Source: Zerene cesonia (lineage: Eukaryota; Arthropoda; Insecta; Lepidoptera; Pieridae). From it: 64,000 nt of DNA. The position numbers were made by a program, and so were the translations under genes. The notes under the pieces are model-generated. The model did not search any database. It had not been told where the DNA came from and worked only from the letters and a program-made list of their open reading frames with translations. This document shows, one piece after another, positions 34,798 through 46,006 of the stretch. The stretch covers positions 1,798,001 through 1,862,000 of the forward strand of contig NW_024045136.1 of the NCBI RefSeq assembly GCF_012273895.1, given 5' to 3'. Position 1 is the stretch's first letter. Each line of letters starts with the position of its first letter.

Positions 34798-35477
34798 TTG
34801 TATAGTACTATACGAGTATTTCCATCCCATACACTGTAGCTCATCTGATATGGACGATTTCTTCGCCCGCCCGAACCTTTCGTTTCAGCGATTTATTAAA
34901 TTCCAAATTATTTGAAGTTAAAAGCACCATTTGTTATTTTTTAATATGCTATCGGGAATCATTGCAAAACATTTCGATTGAATTTCCGTATAGTTTTATT
35001 ATTTTCATAAAACTTGACAACAAATCGATACATTTAACGCCATCTATTGAACTTTTTTGGTACTAAAAATCTATAGGATACGAGAACCCTGCCTGGGGCA
35101 AAGATCTAAGCTACCCGCAGTTAATCTTAGGTGAAATATATTACTCGTTTCCGTGACTATTTTTAATGTATGATCTTTGGATCAATTACAATTACGTACA
35201 ATTCAATAAAAATAAAGATAGAAATATTTTATGATACCCCGATATAATATAAAATCAGTATTCATCTATATTTATTTTTATTCATTTATTTGGTTTATTT
35301 GTCGTTTTAATTAAAGTCGGAAACTACATGACCGAAAATTATTATAAAATTAAAAAATATTACCTTTAGAAAACTAATTATACATTTGCGATAACATAGG
35401 CTATTGGTATATATGTTTTATTGTTGAGGTTTCCCCAGATAGAACGCATTAAAAACTAGTTCTTTTTTTCTAAGAAC

Positions 35478-35655
35478 TCTGCATATTATTCTAAGAACAA
35501 CCTCCTGTGGAATGATCTTCGGTGTTCCCAGGCACATTCGATGGGGATACCTTCAAGAAAAAGGTATATCATTTTTTCAAAGGCCGTCAACACATTCGCG
35601 ATGTCCATCAGGTGACCCGCCTGCTCGTTTAGCTGCTACGCGATAATAAAAAAAA
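35478..35655 (+). mobile_element. LINE 3' tail (CR1/Zenon-like guess)
   Basis: The segment reads CTCCTGTGGAATGATCTTCG, then CCTTCAAGAAAAAGG, AAAGGCCGTCAACACATTCG and CAGGTGACCCGCCTGCTCG, ending in poly(A). This order matches the 3' end of non-LTR retrotransposons common in Lepidoptera. Only the tail is present; the family name is from memory. Confidence 0.6.
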
Positions 35656-36464
35656 AACTTTTTAGTATTGAGGCTATTTAATTTAAGTGTGATATAAATA
35701 AAAACAAACTTTGAATAAATTTACATATATGTTTTATTTTAAAGTCCCTCTCTCCTTAACTTAACACTCCAAACTTATTAATTTACCTATTGTGATGTGA
35801 AATAACACAATATCTTTAAGAAATGAACCTCTTTCAAATTGACAGCACTAGATCAAACTTAAATGGGACCACATGGGTAACACGAGTTTTCAAATAAAAA
35901 AATAAATCATCAAAATCGCTTCACCCAGTCGAAAGTTTTGCGGCAAAAGAATAGTCGAATTCAACCTGCCTGTTTTTTGAATTCGGTTGAAAATATGTAG
36001 TTCAAATGAAGCAATGTTCGAATTTCACAAAGCGCTTTGTTTATTGCATTATATTATGTTGAAACAACACGAATACATTTAATAAGAACACTAATTAGTT
36101 GTAATTAACACCGGCGGCATGAATAAATAAACTACGAACTAGCAATAAATATGTTTAGCTACTGTACGAATTGAAAGCTTACTGTCATTTGTTGAAAGTC
36201 GGTTAAAAATAATTAATGCTAAGGTTAAAAATATAATTTCCTCTGACTGTGCGAGTGTAACCTCGGACTGAAATCTATTTAAAAAAACATGCAAAGCCCA
36301 ACCCTAATAGCAGAGCACAGGTGGAAACTACTCAACCGATCGGTGGTTTGGCATGCGGATACCCGTAGTAGCTACTATAATACTCTTTAGTCACTATGAC
36401 GTAGGCATTCTTATTAGATAAGAAATGATTTTTGTATGTGGTAGTTGGTAGTTGGCCAGATCGC

Positions 36465-36720
36465 ACTGCGGAAGTACCACACCCCCACAGAAGACCAGCG
36501 TGAAATAACATACTGATGTGTTTCGTTCAGTGAGTGGGGAAGCTGGAGGTTCATATCCTTTTCCTTACCCTTCCCAGTTCTTTCTTTTTTCCTCTCGTCA
36601 ATTCTTTCTTAATCCCTTTCCAATTTGAAGTCGTCAATTCATTTGTAGATAGGTAAGGTCTGCCTCTCCAAATGATCATGGGTGGTGGTAGCGCTTACTA
36701 TCAGGCGATTCAACAAAAAA
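36465..36720 (+). mobile_element. Retroposon 3' fragment, family A
   Basis: Contains GAAGTACCACACCCCCACAG, TTTCGTTCAGTGAGTGGGG and GTGGTAGCGCTTACTATCAG, ending in an A-rich stretch. Immediately downstream of the M6 stop on the opposite strand. Confidence 0.75.
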
Positions 36721-36829
36721 GGATTTTGATAAATTCTACACCCAAGGGGATGAAAGTATGAAACTTTATTTTGACCACGCGGGCGACAGCTAGGTTGAAT
36801 ATAAAACAGAATCACAAAAAATGGAAAGT

Positions 36830-37540
36830 CTATTGTTTATGGTAAGTTTTTGAATGATACCCTAAACTTCCGCGCTGTTTGAAAGAAACATCACAGATGC
36901 TACATTTGTAAGGTTTTTCGCCTGTATGTAAACGCCTATGCGATATCCAAGTTCCTTTCGTTGTGAAACATTTATAACATTCATTACATTTAAAATTCTT
37001 TGTCTTGCTATGTATCAGGGAGTGTTCTCGTAAATGCGCTTCTCTGTGAAACGTCTTACCACACACAATACACTGTTTGTTCTTTTCCTTTAAATGAACG
37101 CATCGCTGGTGACGTATTAAATTTTGTTCACTGACAGATCGGTAACCACAGATACCACAAGTCGGTATAACTTTTTTATGCATCTCATTCAAGTGGAAAA
37201 AGTACTTATTCCCCTTAAATTTAATTTTACATTTCGAACATCGCCGTTCTAAATGCATACTTTTTATATGCCTGGTCATACATTTTTATTTTAAATATTT
37301 TTTGGCAGTAGTCACACGTAAACTCTGCAATTTTGAGATCATGTTTTTGAACCATGTGCCTTTTCCGTTGGTTATAATATGTAAAGGATTCCGGGCAATT
37401 ATCACATTTGATACTTTTCAGTTTTAAATGTAATCGCAGGACATGGTTTTTGAGGTCATTGAAGCGTGTGTAGCCGGCTTTACAAGCTTGACAAAAATAT
37501 TTATTGTCTATAGCTGTTATGTATTCTTCGAACTGGACGT
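36830..37540 (-). pseudogene. M6: C2H2 zinc-finger terminal exon with a frameshift (8 fingers)
   Basis: On the minus strand the acceptor CTTTTTCCAG at 37541-37550 is followed by AC of a split codon. The first frame encodes about 85 residues with fingers YFCQAC, IKCDNC and FTCDYC; the third breaks off near 37280, and the rest (from MTRHIKSMH to the TAG at 36830) is in another frame with five more fingers. Judged by finger spacing, two bases are missing or one is extra. It is the only exon in the window with the canonical TGEKPY linker, and it is unlike M1-M5. It could be a decayed exon or a sequencing error in the A-rich stretch near 37280-37290; all other residues needed for zinc binding are intact, which favours an error or a recent break. 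Confidence 0.75.
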
Positions 37541-38109
37541 CTGGAAAAAGAAATTATCTTTGTTAAATTTTGAATGAAATATGTAAAAGAACTCAATTAC
37601 ACAATATATGCTATATACGTATAGCTTTAAACTGAATGTAAAATGTATATTTATGGTAAATCTCGTTTGCCAATTAATCACCAGCGGGTATCGAAGCCAC
37701 GACGCAGTGTTTTTACTGTGATAAAAATATACTTAAATTTTATAGTTGTTCATCATTGTTCGGAGGTAATAACATAATAAAATATATCCTATGACACTAG
37801 CAGATAATATGGCATTTTGTTAAAATAATGTTCATAATCGGTTCAGTAGGTCTGGAGATTAGGTCGGTATATTCTCAAACTACTTGTTAATAATATTTTT
37901 TTATTATGTATTTGAGCTTTAATCAGTGGTTAAATATAATGTTGATTATATATGTCCAAAATAAAACAGAAACTTTTTTGTAATTTGTATTATCAATTTT
38001 CTAGCTCCCACAGCACAAGATCCTTTACTCTGGCACTAGATGGCGTTGTGATAAATGCGCGTCTCCACCGGGAATCGAACCCGGGATCCCTTGGTTCTAA
38101 CCCTATCCT

Positions 38110-38312
38110 ATCCTACTTATATTATAAATGCGATTGTTTCTGAGGATGTGTGTATGTTTGTTACTCTTTCAGGCAAAAACTACTGAACCGATTGCAATGA
38201 AATTTGTTACGTAGATAGCTGGACAATTGGAATAACATATAAGCAACTTTTTATCCCGATATTCCTACGAGATACAGACTTACGCAGGCGAAACCGCGCG
38301 GCGCAACTAGTG
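38110..38312 (+). repeat. Short interspersed repeat, family B
   Basis: ACTTATATTATAAATGCG to GCGAAACCGCGCGGCGCAAC. Preceded at 38043-38100 by a fragment of SINE family 1 in minus orientation (GGGAATCGAACCCGGG). Confidence 0.75.
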
Positions 38313-38471
38313 TAAAATAAGATTGTTTAAGACCTCAATAACCAATACTGATCGTTAAATTATTATTTCAATGCTTACATTAAAAACTTAAAAATAATGT
38401 TTAGAAAGCTCATATATCTTTTAAAAATATCTAAAAAACGGATTATGGCAATTGTTTTGCAGATGGTCAGT

Positions 38472-38507
38472 AAAATAAGTCAAATAGTTGTCTATTTGAC
38501 TTATTTT
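38472..38507. repeat. Perfect 16-bp inverted repeat with 4-nt loop
   Basis: AAAATAAGTCAAATAG, loop TTGT, then its exact reverse complement. Further partial repeats of GTCAAATAG follow. Confidence 0.9.
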
Positions 38508-39427
38508 TATGTCAAATAGATAGCTATATGACAGTAAAATAAGTTACGGGAGTTTATACTCCTACTTTTTGTAGTCGGTTAAAAAGGGAATGTAATTCAT
38601 CTATATCATTACGGTTCAAAGTAAAACTCAGTTAAGTTAAACATTTTTATTTTAACAAACAAGATTCAACAATAAAACGATAAAAAATTAACAAAAACAA
38701 TTTATAACTGACATAGAAGCGTGGCGAAGCGAAATATGAGATAAGTATCATTGTTAATTTTATACTAGCATCCTTTTCCATCCTCCCCGGCCTCGTCCGT
38801 GGTACATATTATACAGTATCATTTAGTGAAGATGCAGCTTTCCAATGGTGGAAACATTTTTCGAATCGGTTCAGCAGTTTTTGTGTGAGAACATTGCCAA
38901 TATTACATAAATAAACACATTATTTTCCCTTTATAATTTTAGATTAGCTTTAAATTCAAAACGTTATTCAGATTTTTTCAGCATAAACTATAACACACAA
39001 GATATTACTTGGAATTATGACCTATCACTGTACTAAATTTCATCAAAATCGCTCCAATAGTTTTGGCGTGAAAGCGTAACTAATAAAAGGGCTTTTGTCA
39101 TAACTTATAGATACCGTCACTGATAGCGTATTTAACACTTAATTTAACTGTATTTATAATACATCAATTTAATGGGTTTTTTTTCATACACACACTTTAA
39201 CTGACAGATAGTGTAAACAGATTATATCCAGAAGTGGGGATACCGGCGCCAAATTTCTGTCAAACTATACATTAAAAAGTTTCAGATAAGCTATCAGGTA
39301 CATCTTACTAATCAGCCTGATAACGGCTCTCGAGACGGCCCTTTCAGGCATTCTTTTATTAATGTCCTACTCGTTTCCTTTATTTGTCAAAATATTCATG
39401 TAAAAGTATCGTAGACACAATCACACT

Positions 39428-39630
39428 TCACACTAATATTAAAAATGTGAAAGTTTGTTTGTTTGCATGTTTGTCCATTAATCACGATGAAACTACTGAA
39501 GGGATTTTGATGAAATTTGGCATACAGACAGGGTATGAGCTGAATTGGGTGATAGGATACTTTTTATCCCGATTAAATGCTCCCTTGGGATGTTGATATC
39601 CGGGCGGAGCCGAGACGAGCGTCCAGTTAG
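39428..39630 (+). repeat. Short interspersed repeat, family H
   Basis: CACACTAATATTAAAAATGT to CCGGGCGGAGCCGAGACGAG, with TTTTATCCCGATTAAATGCT inside. It ends about 40 bp from the M5 stop. Confidence 0.75.
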
Positions 39631-39658
39631 CCTTATAAATCAGCCCTTTAGGCACTGT

Positions 39659-39664
39659 TTTATT
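39659..39664 (-). terminator. Candidate poly(A) signal for M5
   Basis: AATAAA on the minus strand only about 7 bases past the M5 stop; an unusually short 3' untranslated region if used. Confidence 0.5.
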
Positions 39665-39670
39665 GACCAT

Positions 39671-40236
39671 CTACATCGCATCCATATGCCGCTTCGTCAT
39701 ATGGTACTTCAGACTCGACTGCTGCACGAACGATTCGTCGCACACCCGGCACACGTGCTTCCTCACGTCCAGGTGCATGTGCACGTGCGTCTTCAGATTC
39801 TTCTTCCATCGGAACGTTTTCTCGCAATAGCCGCACCGGTGCGGCCGCAGCGCCGTGTGCTTTATCGAATGCGTCACCAGCAGCGCGTTGGAGGCGAACT
39901 GCATATCGCATACGGCGCATTTGTACTGTTTCTCGCCCATGTGGTACGCCTTCTGGTGGCGCAGCACTTGGTTGGGGAACGCGAACTTCTTGCCGCACGC
40001 GCCGCAAGATGGCGCCGGCAGGCCGTGCGCCGCCTCCATGTGGAAGGGCCGGTTCTGCGTTGGCACTTTCTCATTGCACAGGTGGCAGCTGCGCAACTTC
40101 GGCCGCAGCTTCAGGTGCACGAACTTGTAGTGCTGCGCGAAGTTGTCGCGCTTCTTGAAATCGCGGCCGCAGTCGACGCATTGCCACAACGGCGTGCCGT
40201 CTTGCTCTTTGCGTATGAATTTCACAGTGCGCCAAC
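39671..40236 (-). CDS. M5: C2H2 zinc-finger alternative 3'-terminal exon (6 fingers)
   Basis: Acceptor GCTTCCAG on the minus strand, then GT of a split codon. About 187 residues to TAG. Six fingers: WQCVDC, RSCHLC, PSCGAC, YKCAVC, HRCGYC and HVCRVC. Finger 2 has the altered form CHLCNEKVPTQNRPFHMEAAH, shared with M3 and M4. The run CGACGKKFAFPNQVLRHQ is almost identical in M4. The last finger (DESFVQQSSLKYH) keeps the family's terminal position. Strikingly GC- and CpG-rich compared with flanking DNA, as is M4. Predicted nuclear DNA-binding C terminus of the minus-strand ZAD gene. Confidence 0.9.
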
Positions 40237-41300
40237 CTGGAAGCGAAATGTGCGTTTCTATAACTGTGTGTATGTTACGCTCGAAGATTGAAAGCGCTCA
40301 TTAAAGATCCATAGATATATGGTATAACTAGCTTTAGCCTGCGACTTCGCACGCGTTAAATTTGAAGTATTTCAATAGATTTTATATAAACATTCCTCTT
40401 GAACCACTCTATCTATTAAAAAAAAAAACACATCAAATTCGGAATAGCTCACATCGCGATCTGAGCTATTTATATTATTTATCGGTCATGATGTTCTGTC
40501 GCAGATCCTTTAATAGATTTTAATTCTTTGTTTTCTTTAGAAGGTATGTAATATTAGTACTTACATTATACAAGTGTTATTTCAATAACAAATAGTTATT
40601 AATATATTTAGTTAAGTTATAGAAGGATTATATATTTCATTTTATTTATTTATATTTATAATATAACATAACAGAAATAAATGATGTAAGCATAAGCTTA
40701 TTCAAAAATGATTATGTAAGAAGCACATATAATAATATATTAATTAATATATTGTTGTATGTAATGTCTCAAATATTTATATCGCGTTTGGAACTCGTTT
40801 GTTGCATTTGTTGCGTTCCGTTATCATTAACGATTCTGAGATTTGGATCAATTTTTCTGTCTTGTCTTCCTTTTAGTTTCGTTGCTTTTTCCATCGTTGC
40901 CTATTAGAAAAAAATAACAAATGAATATCTCGTCTCTTGTTTTCGCTTTTCGATAGGTTTTAAACCGTTTGTCTGAAAGGCTTTAATGCTATGTTGCTCA
41001 TCATTATGAAATATCATCATCATCATCATCTCTTTAATCGCCGTCTCTGACTCATTTACTGCAACGGACTTCATGTATCCATAATCATTACCTACTTCAA
41101 TATCATTGACCTTGAAAACTAATATGTATATTTTATACGTTTTATTTCTGGTCACTTGAAATAATCTATGGCATGCTCGTACAGGGATGGGAAGAAATAA
41201 ACTCGTTAGAATGTTAGTGTAAATGAAATTTATTTATCGAAATTACATTAACAATCATAGCAATCTATTTAAAAACGTACATTATATTCAACACATCTAT

Positions 41301-41480
41301 ACTAATATTATAAAGCTGAAGTAAAGAGTTTGTTTGTTTGAACGCACTAATCACAGGAGTTCCTGATAGTTACAGATCCGAATTGAAAAAATCAGTCATG
41401 AAAATTTCTGTGATAGATAGCCCATTTATTGAGGAAGGCTATAGGCTATAGGCTAACCATGTACCATGGGAGAAGCGACA
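41301..41480 (-). repeat. Short interspersed repeat, family C
   Basis: CTATACTAATATTATAAAGC, then TTGAACGCACTAATCACAGG and TTTATTGAGGAAGGCTATAG blocks. Confidence 0.7.
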
Positions 41481-41604
41481 CTTACGCATGAGGCTATGCG
41501 CTTGGCACCTTGGTCTTTATAAGAATGGTGTTTAGAGACAACTTCGAGCGCTACATTCGTATGAGACTGTGCACCTTGGGTTTTTTACATATCAATAACC
41601 GCGC

Positions 41605-42085
41605 AGTATAACACAATTCGGCGTCACAGTGCGGCGTCAGATTAGCGCTCTGACGCACAGTACACCACAATACGGCGTCACAGCGCGGCGTCAGCTTAGC
41701 GCTCTGACGCACAGTACAACACAATACGGCGTCACAGGGCGGCGTCAGATTAGCGCTCTGACGCACAGTACAACACAATTCAGCGTCACAGGGCGGCGTC
41801 AGATTAGCGCTCTGACGCGTAGTACAACAAAATATAGAGTCACAGCGCGGGGTCAGGTTAGCGCTCTGACGCACAGTACACCACAATACGGCGTCACAGG
41901 GCGGCGTCAGTTTAGCGCTCTGACGCGAAGTACAACACACTTCGGCGTCACAGTGCGGCGTCAGATTAGCGCTCTGACGGACAGTACAACATAATACGGC
42001 GTCACAGTGCGGCGTCAGATTAGCGCTCTGACGCGTAGTACAACACAATTCACCGTCACAGTGCGGTGTCAACTTAGCGCTTTGA
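41605..42085. repeat. 54-bp minisatellite, about 9 copies, each with an internal dyad
   Basis: Period-54 array; the shared GCGGCGTCAG starts at 41631, 41685, 41739, 41793, 41847, 41901, 41955, 42009 and a diverged ninth near 42063. Each unit contains GCGTCAG, then a 9-nt centre with AGCGCT, then CTGACGC, a 7-bp inverted repeat. Because 54 is a multiple of three, both strands stay open across the array. Confidence 0.92.
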
Positions 42086-42127
42086 AGTGAGTTAAGCACA
42101 CGTTCCGTTTAACAGACGTTACCGGTA

Positions 42128-42312
42128 TTCATCTTATATATAAAAATCAATTGCTGTTCGTTGGTCTCGCTAAAACTCGAAAACAGCTGAACGGGTTTAT
42201 CTAATCTCGGTGTTCAAATATCCGTGTAGGTCTAGGGAAGGTTTAAAAGTTGAGAACGATGGGGGAAATATGTCAAAACACTACTCTATGGCGTTACGAA
42301 GTTCCCCGGGAC
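42128..42312 (+). repeat. Short interspersed repeat, family J
   Basis: GTTGGTCTCGCTAAAACTCG, GGTGTTCAAATATCCGTGTA and GGGGGAAATATGTCAAAACA. A close copy lies at 56934-57105. Confidence 0.75.
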
Positions 42313-42891
42313 AGCTCGTTCTACATAAAGCGATATCATTATTGGATGCATTTCAGTTTTTGGCTGTATCCTGCGTTCAAATTTTAAACACATCTCAAAT
42401 TAGGGTTTTATGAATTTCACGATACTCTATTAAATAATTTTAATTCACCATAATTATCACTTACATTATAATTTTTATTTAGATAATCTTCTTTAACGTT
42501 TATAATTCAAGCTTCGTTATAAATAAATTACATTTTAATAAATTATGTAGAATCTATAAAGGTTAAACTTAGCAAAAAATATGATTATGGTACAAGCTAC
42601 ATCACTGCCTCAAACATTCTCATAATCCGTTCAGTGATTTTCGCGTGAAAGAGTAACAAACATACATCGATCATCACAGATTTTCGCATTTATAATATAG
42701 AATAGGACTAGTCGTTCGCTTCGACTTCTTTTGACTTGAAACGTGATAAAAACTGAAAAAAAAAACGTGCCGGAGGAAGAGCTTTCTATCTGCTGTTGAA
42801 GCAATTTACCAAATCGATTTAGTACTATTCGAGTTACAAACATACAAAAAAAGGTCCCCCTTCGTATGCAACTAATTTATCGTATTTTTAT

Positions 42892-43092
42892 ACTAGCTGC
42901 GCCCCGCGGTTTCACCCGCGTAAGTTCATATCCCTTAGGATACATCGGGAAAAAAACTTGCCTACATGTTGTTCCAGTGGTCCAGCTGTCTACGTACCAA
43001 ATTTCATTGCAATTGGCTCAGTAGTTTTTGCGTGAAAGAGCAACAAACACACACACATCCTTACAAACTTTCGCATTTATAATATTAGTTAT
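42892..43092 (-). repeat. Short interspersed repeat, family B
   Basis: ACTAGCTGCGCCCCGCGGTT to TTTATAATATTAG, reverse orientation relative to the copy at 14488. Confidence 0.85.
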
Positions 43093-43289
43093 ATAGTTAT
43101 ATAACGATCTTTCAATAAAGACTTATAAGAGCTTTTTTGTACGCCTGTTACTTTCGGGTAGAGCGTTGGTTTGTTAGTTTGTAGGTTATCTAAGGAAAAA
43201 CTGGACCGACGAGTTCTATCATCGATATATTTCCACGTGAACCCTAATGCTATAGGCGTCTATCTACCGTGGGGATAAAGTTTGTATAT

Positions 43290-43608
43290 CTATACTAATA
43301 TTATACAGCTGAAGAGTTTGTTTGTTCGTTTGAACGCACTAATCTCGGGAACTACTGGTCCGATTTGAAAAATTCTTTCAGTGTTAGATTTATTGAGGAA
43401 GACTATAGGCTATATATGTACCGCGGGCGAAGCCGGGGCGGACCGCTAGTAATACTTTAAAGTTGAAGATTGTGTTTGTTTGAACGCGCTTATCTCAGGA
43501 ACTATTGGACGTTTTCAAAAATTCCTACCCGCTTGTATATATTGATGATCCCTGTGTGCTATTGGCTATATATCTACCACGGACGAAGCCGGGGCGGACC
43601 GCTAGTCT
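43290..43608 (-). repeat. Two tandem family C repeats
   Basis: Two copies back to back (43290-43452 and 43452-43608), each ending GAAGCCGGGGCGGACCGCTA. The second lacks part of the centre. Confidence 0.75.
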
Positions 43609-43953
43609 CATAAATCTAACTTTAATCACACTTAGAACAGACCACTATCTAAATTACTATTATAAACAGAAATCCCCACCCGGCAAGCCGGACCGAGTGA
43701 GAGTTTATAAAACGGCTTGCAACAACAGTTTTGATTCAATCTACGTTTGGCTCTGAGACGTGACGGACGTTTCGTTGCGTTTAGTTCTTATTCATATCAT
43801 ATTAGTTTGTATGTATTACGTGTCGTTTTAGTCAATTGTTATTTACTTGTTGTGGTGTGATGAAGTTAAATCATTTTGCAAGGAATAAAACTCTCTAGGT
43901 TGATTAAGTTCTGAGGTTTTTAACATCAACTGCTTCCGATCCCTACGAATATA

Positions 43954-43959
43954 TTTATT
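43954..43959 (-). terminator. Candidate poly(A) signal for M4
   Basis: AATAAA on the minus strand, 75 bp past the M4 stop. Confidence 0.55.
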
Positions 43960-44034
43960 ATTAACGATTTAATACACCCCTATCACACACAACGCGCCAT
44001 TACAACAGCATCTACGTATAACGGCACGCACACA

Positions 44035-44528
44035 TCAACGCTTCCTCTGATTCAGGTGTCCGGCGACGTGACGCCGCAGGTGCTTCTTCCACTTGAACGC
44101 CTCATCGCACACGTCGCACTTGTACGGCCGCTCCGTCGTGTGCTTGATCGCGTGCTGCTGCAGGTTCGGCCTGGTGCCGAAGCGCATGTCGCACACCGCG
44201 CAGACGAAGCTCCTCTCGCCCATGTGGAAGGTCCGCTGGTGGCGCACCACTTGGAACGGGAACGCGAACTTCTTGCCGCACGCGCCGCAGCACGGCGCCG
44301 GCACGCCGTGCGCCGCCTCCATGTGCCGCGCGCGCTGGTGCGCCCCGACGCGCGCCTCGCAGTAGTAGCAGCCGTGCAGCCGCGGCCGCTGCTTCAGGTG
44401 CACGTGCCGGTAGTGCTGTTTGATCGAGTCGCGGCGCTTGTAGCAGTTGCCGCACGCGCTGCACGCGTACGTGCGCGTGCCGTCGCGCTCCACGCGCGTC
44501 GTGCAATATTGCTCGTGCGACGACGCGC
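44035..44528 (-). CDS. M4: C2H2 zinc-finger alternative 3'-terminal exon (5 fingers)
   Basis: Acceptor GTTTTGTTCTAG, then GC of a split codon. About 163 residues to TGA. Five fingers: YACSAC, HGCYYC, PCCGAC, FVCAVC and YKCDVC. The second is the altered form ending HMEAAH. It stops after finger 5 with a basic tail (HLNQRKR), so the sixth finger of M2 and M5 is absent. Extremely GC- and CpG-rich, with long runs of GCG and CGC on the plus strand; GC-rich frames on the opposite strand (for example 44056-44532) are shadows. Predicted nuclear DNA-binding C terminus. Confidence 0.9.
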
Positions 44529-44805
44529 CTAGAACAAAACACTCTATATAACCGTCACTCACCCCGCGGCGGCCATTACGCGCGTCTCCTGTAGGTAGCT
44601 TCTATCTGCGAAACTTGACTTTTAAGGTGTTTTTTTTTTGTACGTACATTGGTTGGGTATTTATTTAACAAGGTGTACGAATCAAATTTGGCGCTTGAAA
44701 TCAGATTGTTTATTATAATACGAATTATGTGAACGCAATAGACTCTCTCAAAAACTATATCTTATAACATCAAAACTGTATGTAGAAAAGATGCTATGCT
44801 ATTAA

Positions 44806-44876
44806 TATACAGGATGTCCCACCGATACTTGTAAATACCGTTAGCATAGTACACCATCGAAGGGACACCCTGTATA
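44806..44876. repeat. Short element with 15-bp inverted ends (MITE-like)
   Basis: TATACAGGATGTCCC at the left and GGGACACCCTGTATA at the right, with one mismatch between the arms and about 41 bp between them. Confidence 0.7.
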
Positions 44877-45199
44877 AATAACTAGTCAATCGATCTTCGT
44901 AGTATAGAGTATTTTTTGTCTATATGTACAGCTTTATACATTTAAAACACACGCGTTATCTGCTGTTTCATCCCCCTAACAATTTTTAATTTTGTATTTT
45001 CTTGTGCTTGATTTTACGCGAGGATTATACATTTAGAAATTAAAAAATTTTAAACGGATTTTAAACGTGTTTATTCATTATATTATTAACACTCAATTCT
45101 CAATTTGTTATAACGTCATTACTAATGAAAATCGTGTTTTTTTTACTGAAAAAAAACTGGTATTACGCAAGCCAATAAAATACTAGGAAAATAATAACT

Positions 45200-45402
45200 A
45201 TCCTACTATCCTACTAATCGTACTAATATAATAAATGTTAAAGTTTATAAGGGTGTGTGTTTGTTATTCATTCTCGCAAAAACTACTGAACCGATTGCAA
45301 TGAAATTTGATACGTATACAGCTGGACAAGTGGAATAACATATAGGCAACTTCTTATCCCGATATTCCTTACGCGGGTGAAACCACGGGCCGCAGCTAGT
45401 AG
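45200..45402 (+). repeat. Short interspersed repeat, family B
   Basis: ATCCTACTAATCGTACTAAT to GGTGAAACCACGGGCCGCAG. Confidence 0.75.
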
Positions 45403-45662
45403 ATAATATACCATGCATAGAGTAAACACATGCTTATAAAGCGCGGATGTCATCTCTTCCCATTGTGACGATCGAAAGCAGATTTGTTGTATCATCTGTG
45501 GTAGAGACTACGATAGTGACGTTCCATGCACGATACATGGAAAATATCGATAGTTGGAATTATCGATATGTAAATAGCATGGAGTATTCTGTTTTAATAA
45601 TAATAAGAACAAAGAATTGCAAAATTATTTATTGAAATAAAGGTTTAGCACCTAGTTTATTT

Positions 45663-46006
45663 TTAAACAATATCTATATATATAAAATTCTCGTGTCACA
45701 GTTTTCGCTGCCATACTCCTCCGAAACGGCTTGACCGATTTTGATGAAATTTTTGTACCCCTAAATGATACGAGAAAGACAGAACAGCGTTTGCCGGGCG
45801 CAGCTAGTATATCCTACTAATATGATAATTGCGAAAGTTTGTAAGGATTTGTTTGTGTTTGTTGCTCTTTCACGCAAAAACTAATGAACCGCTTGCAATG
45901 AAATTTTGTACGTAGATAGCTGAACAAATGGAACAATATATAGGCAACTTTTATCCCGATATTCCTACGGAATACAAACTGTCGCGGGTGAAACCTCGGG
46001 GCGCAC

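Larger units (their letters stand above)
34013..36829. other. Convergent intergenic region between the two zinc-finger arrays
   Basis: Separates the last plus-strand exon (P16) from the last minus-strand exon (M6). Holds the SINE, family B copy, LINE tail and family A copy listed, plus AT-rich DNA. No coding exon recognised on either strand. Confidence 0.6.
37541..39670. other. Interval between M6 and M5
   Basis: Family B and SINE fragments, the hairpin at 38472, a family H copy at 39428-39630 and AT-rich DNA. No additional finger exon. Confidence 0.45.
40237..44034. other. Interval between M5 and M4
   Basis: Repeat-rich: families C, J and B and the 54-bp minisatellite as listed, the rest AT-rich. 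No finger exon recognised. Confidence 0.45.

Noticed and set aside
41605..42085. CRISPR-like array
   Set aside because: Units are contiguous 54-bp copies with no unique spacers, and the genome is eukaryotic.
41551..42099. Open frames of 121-182 codons on both strands with an 18-residue repeat containing Cys
   Set aside because: They result from the 54-bp tandem repeat, a multiple of three; both strands are open and there is no splice or start context.
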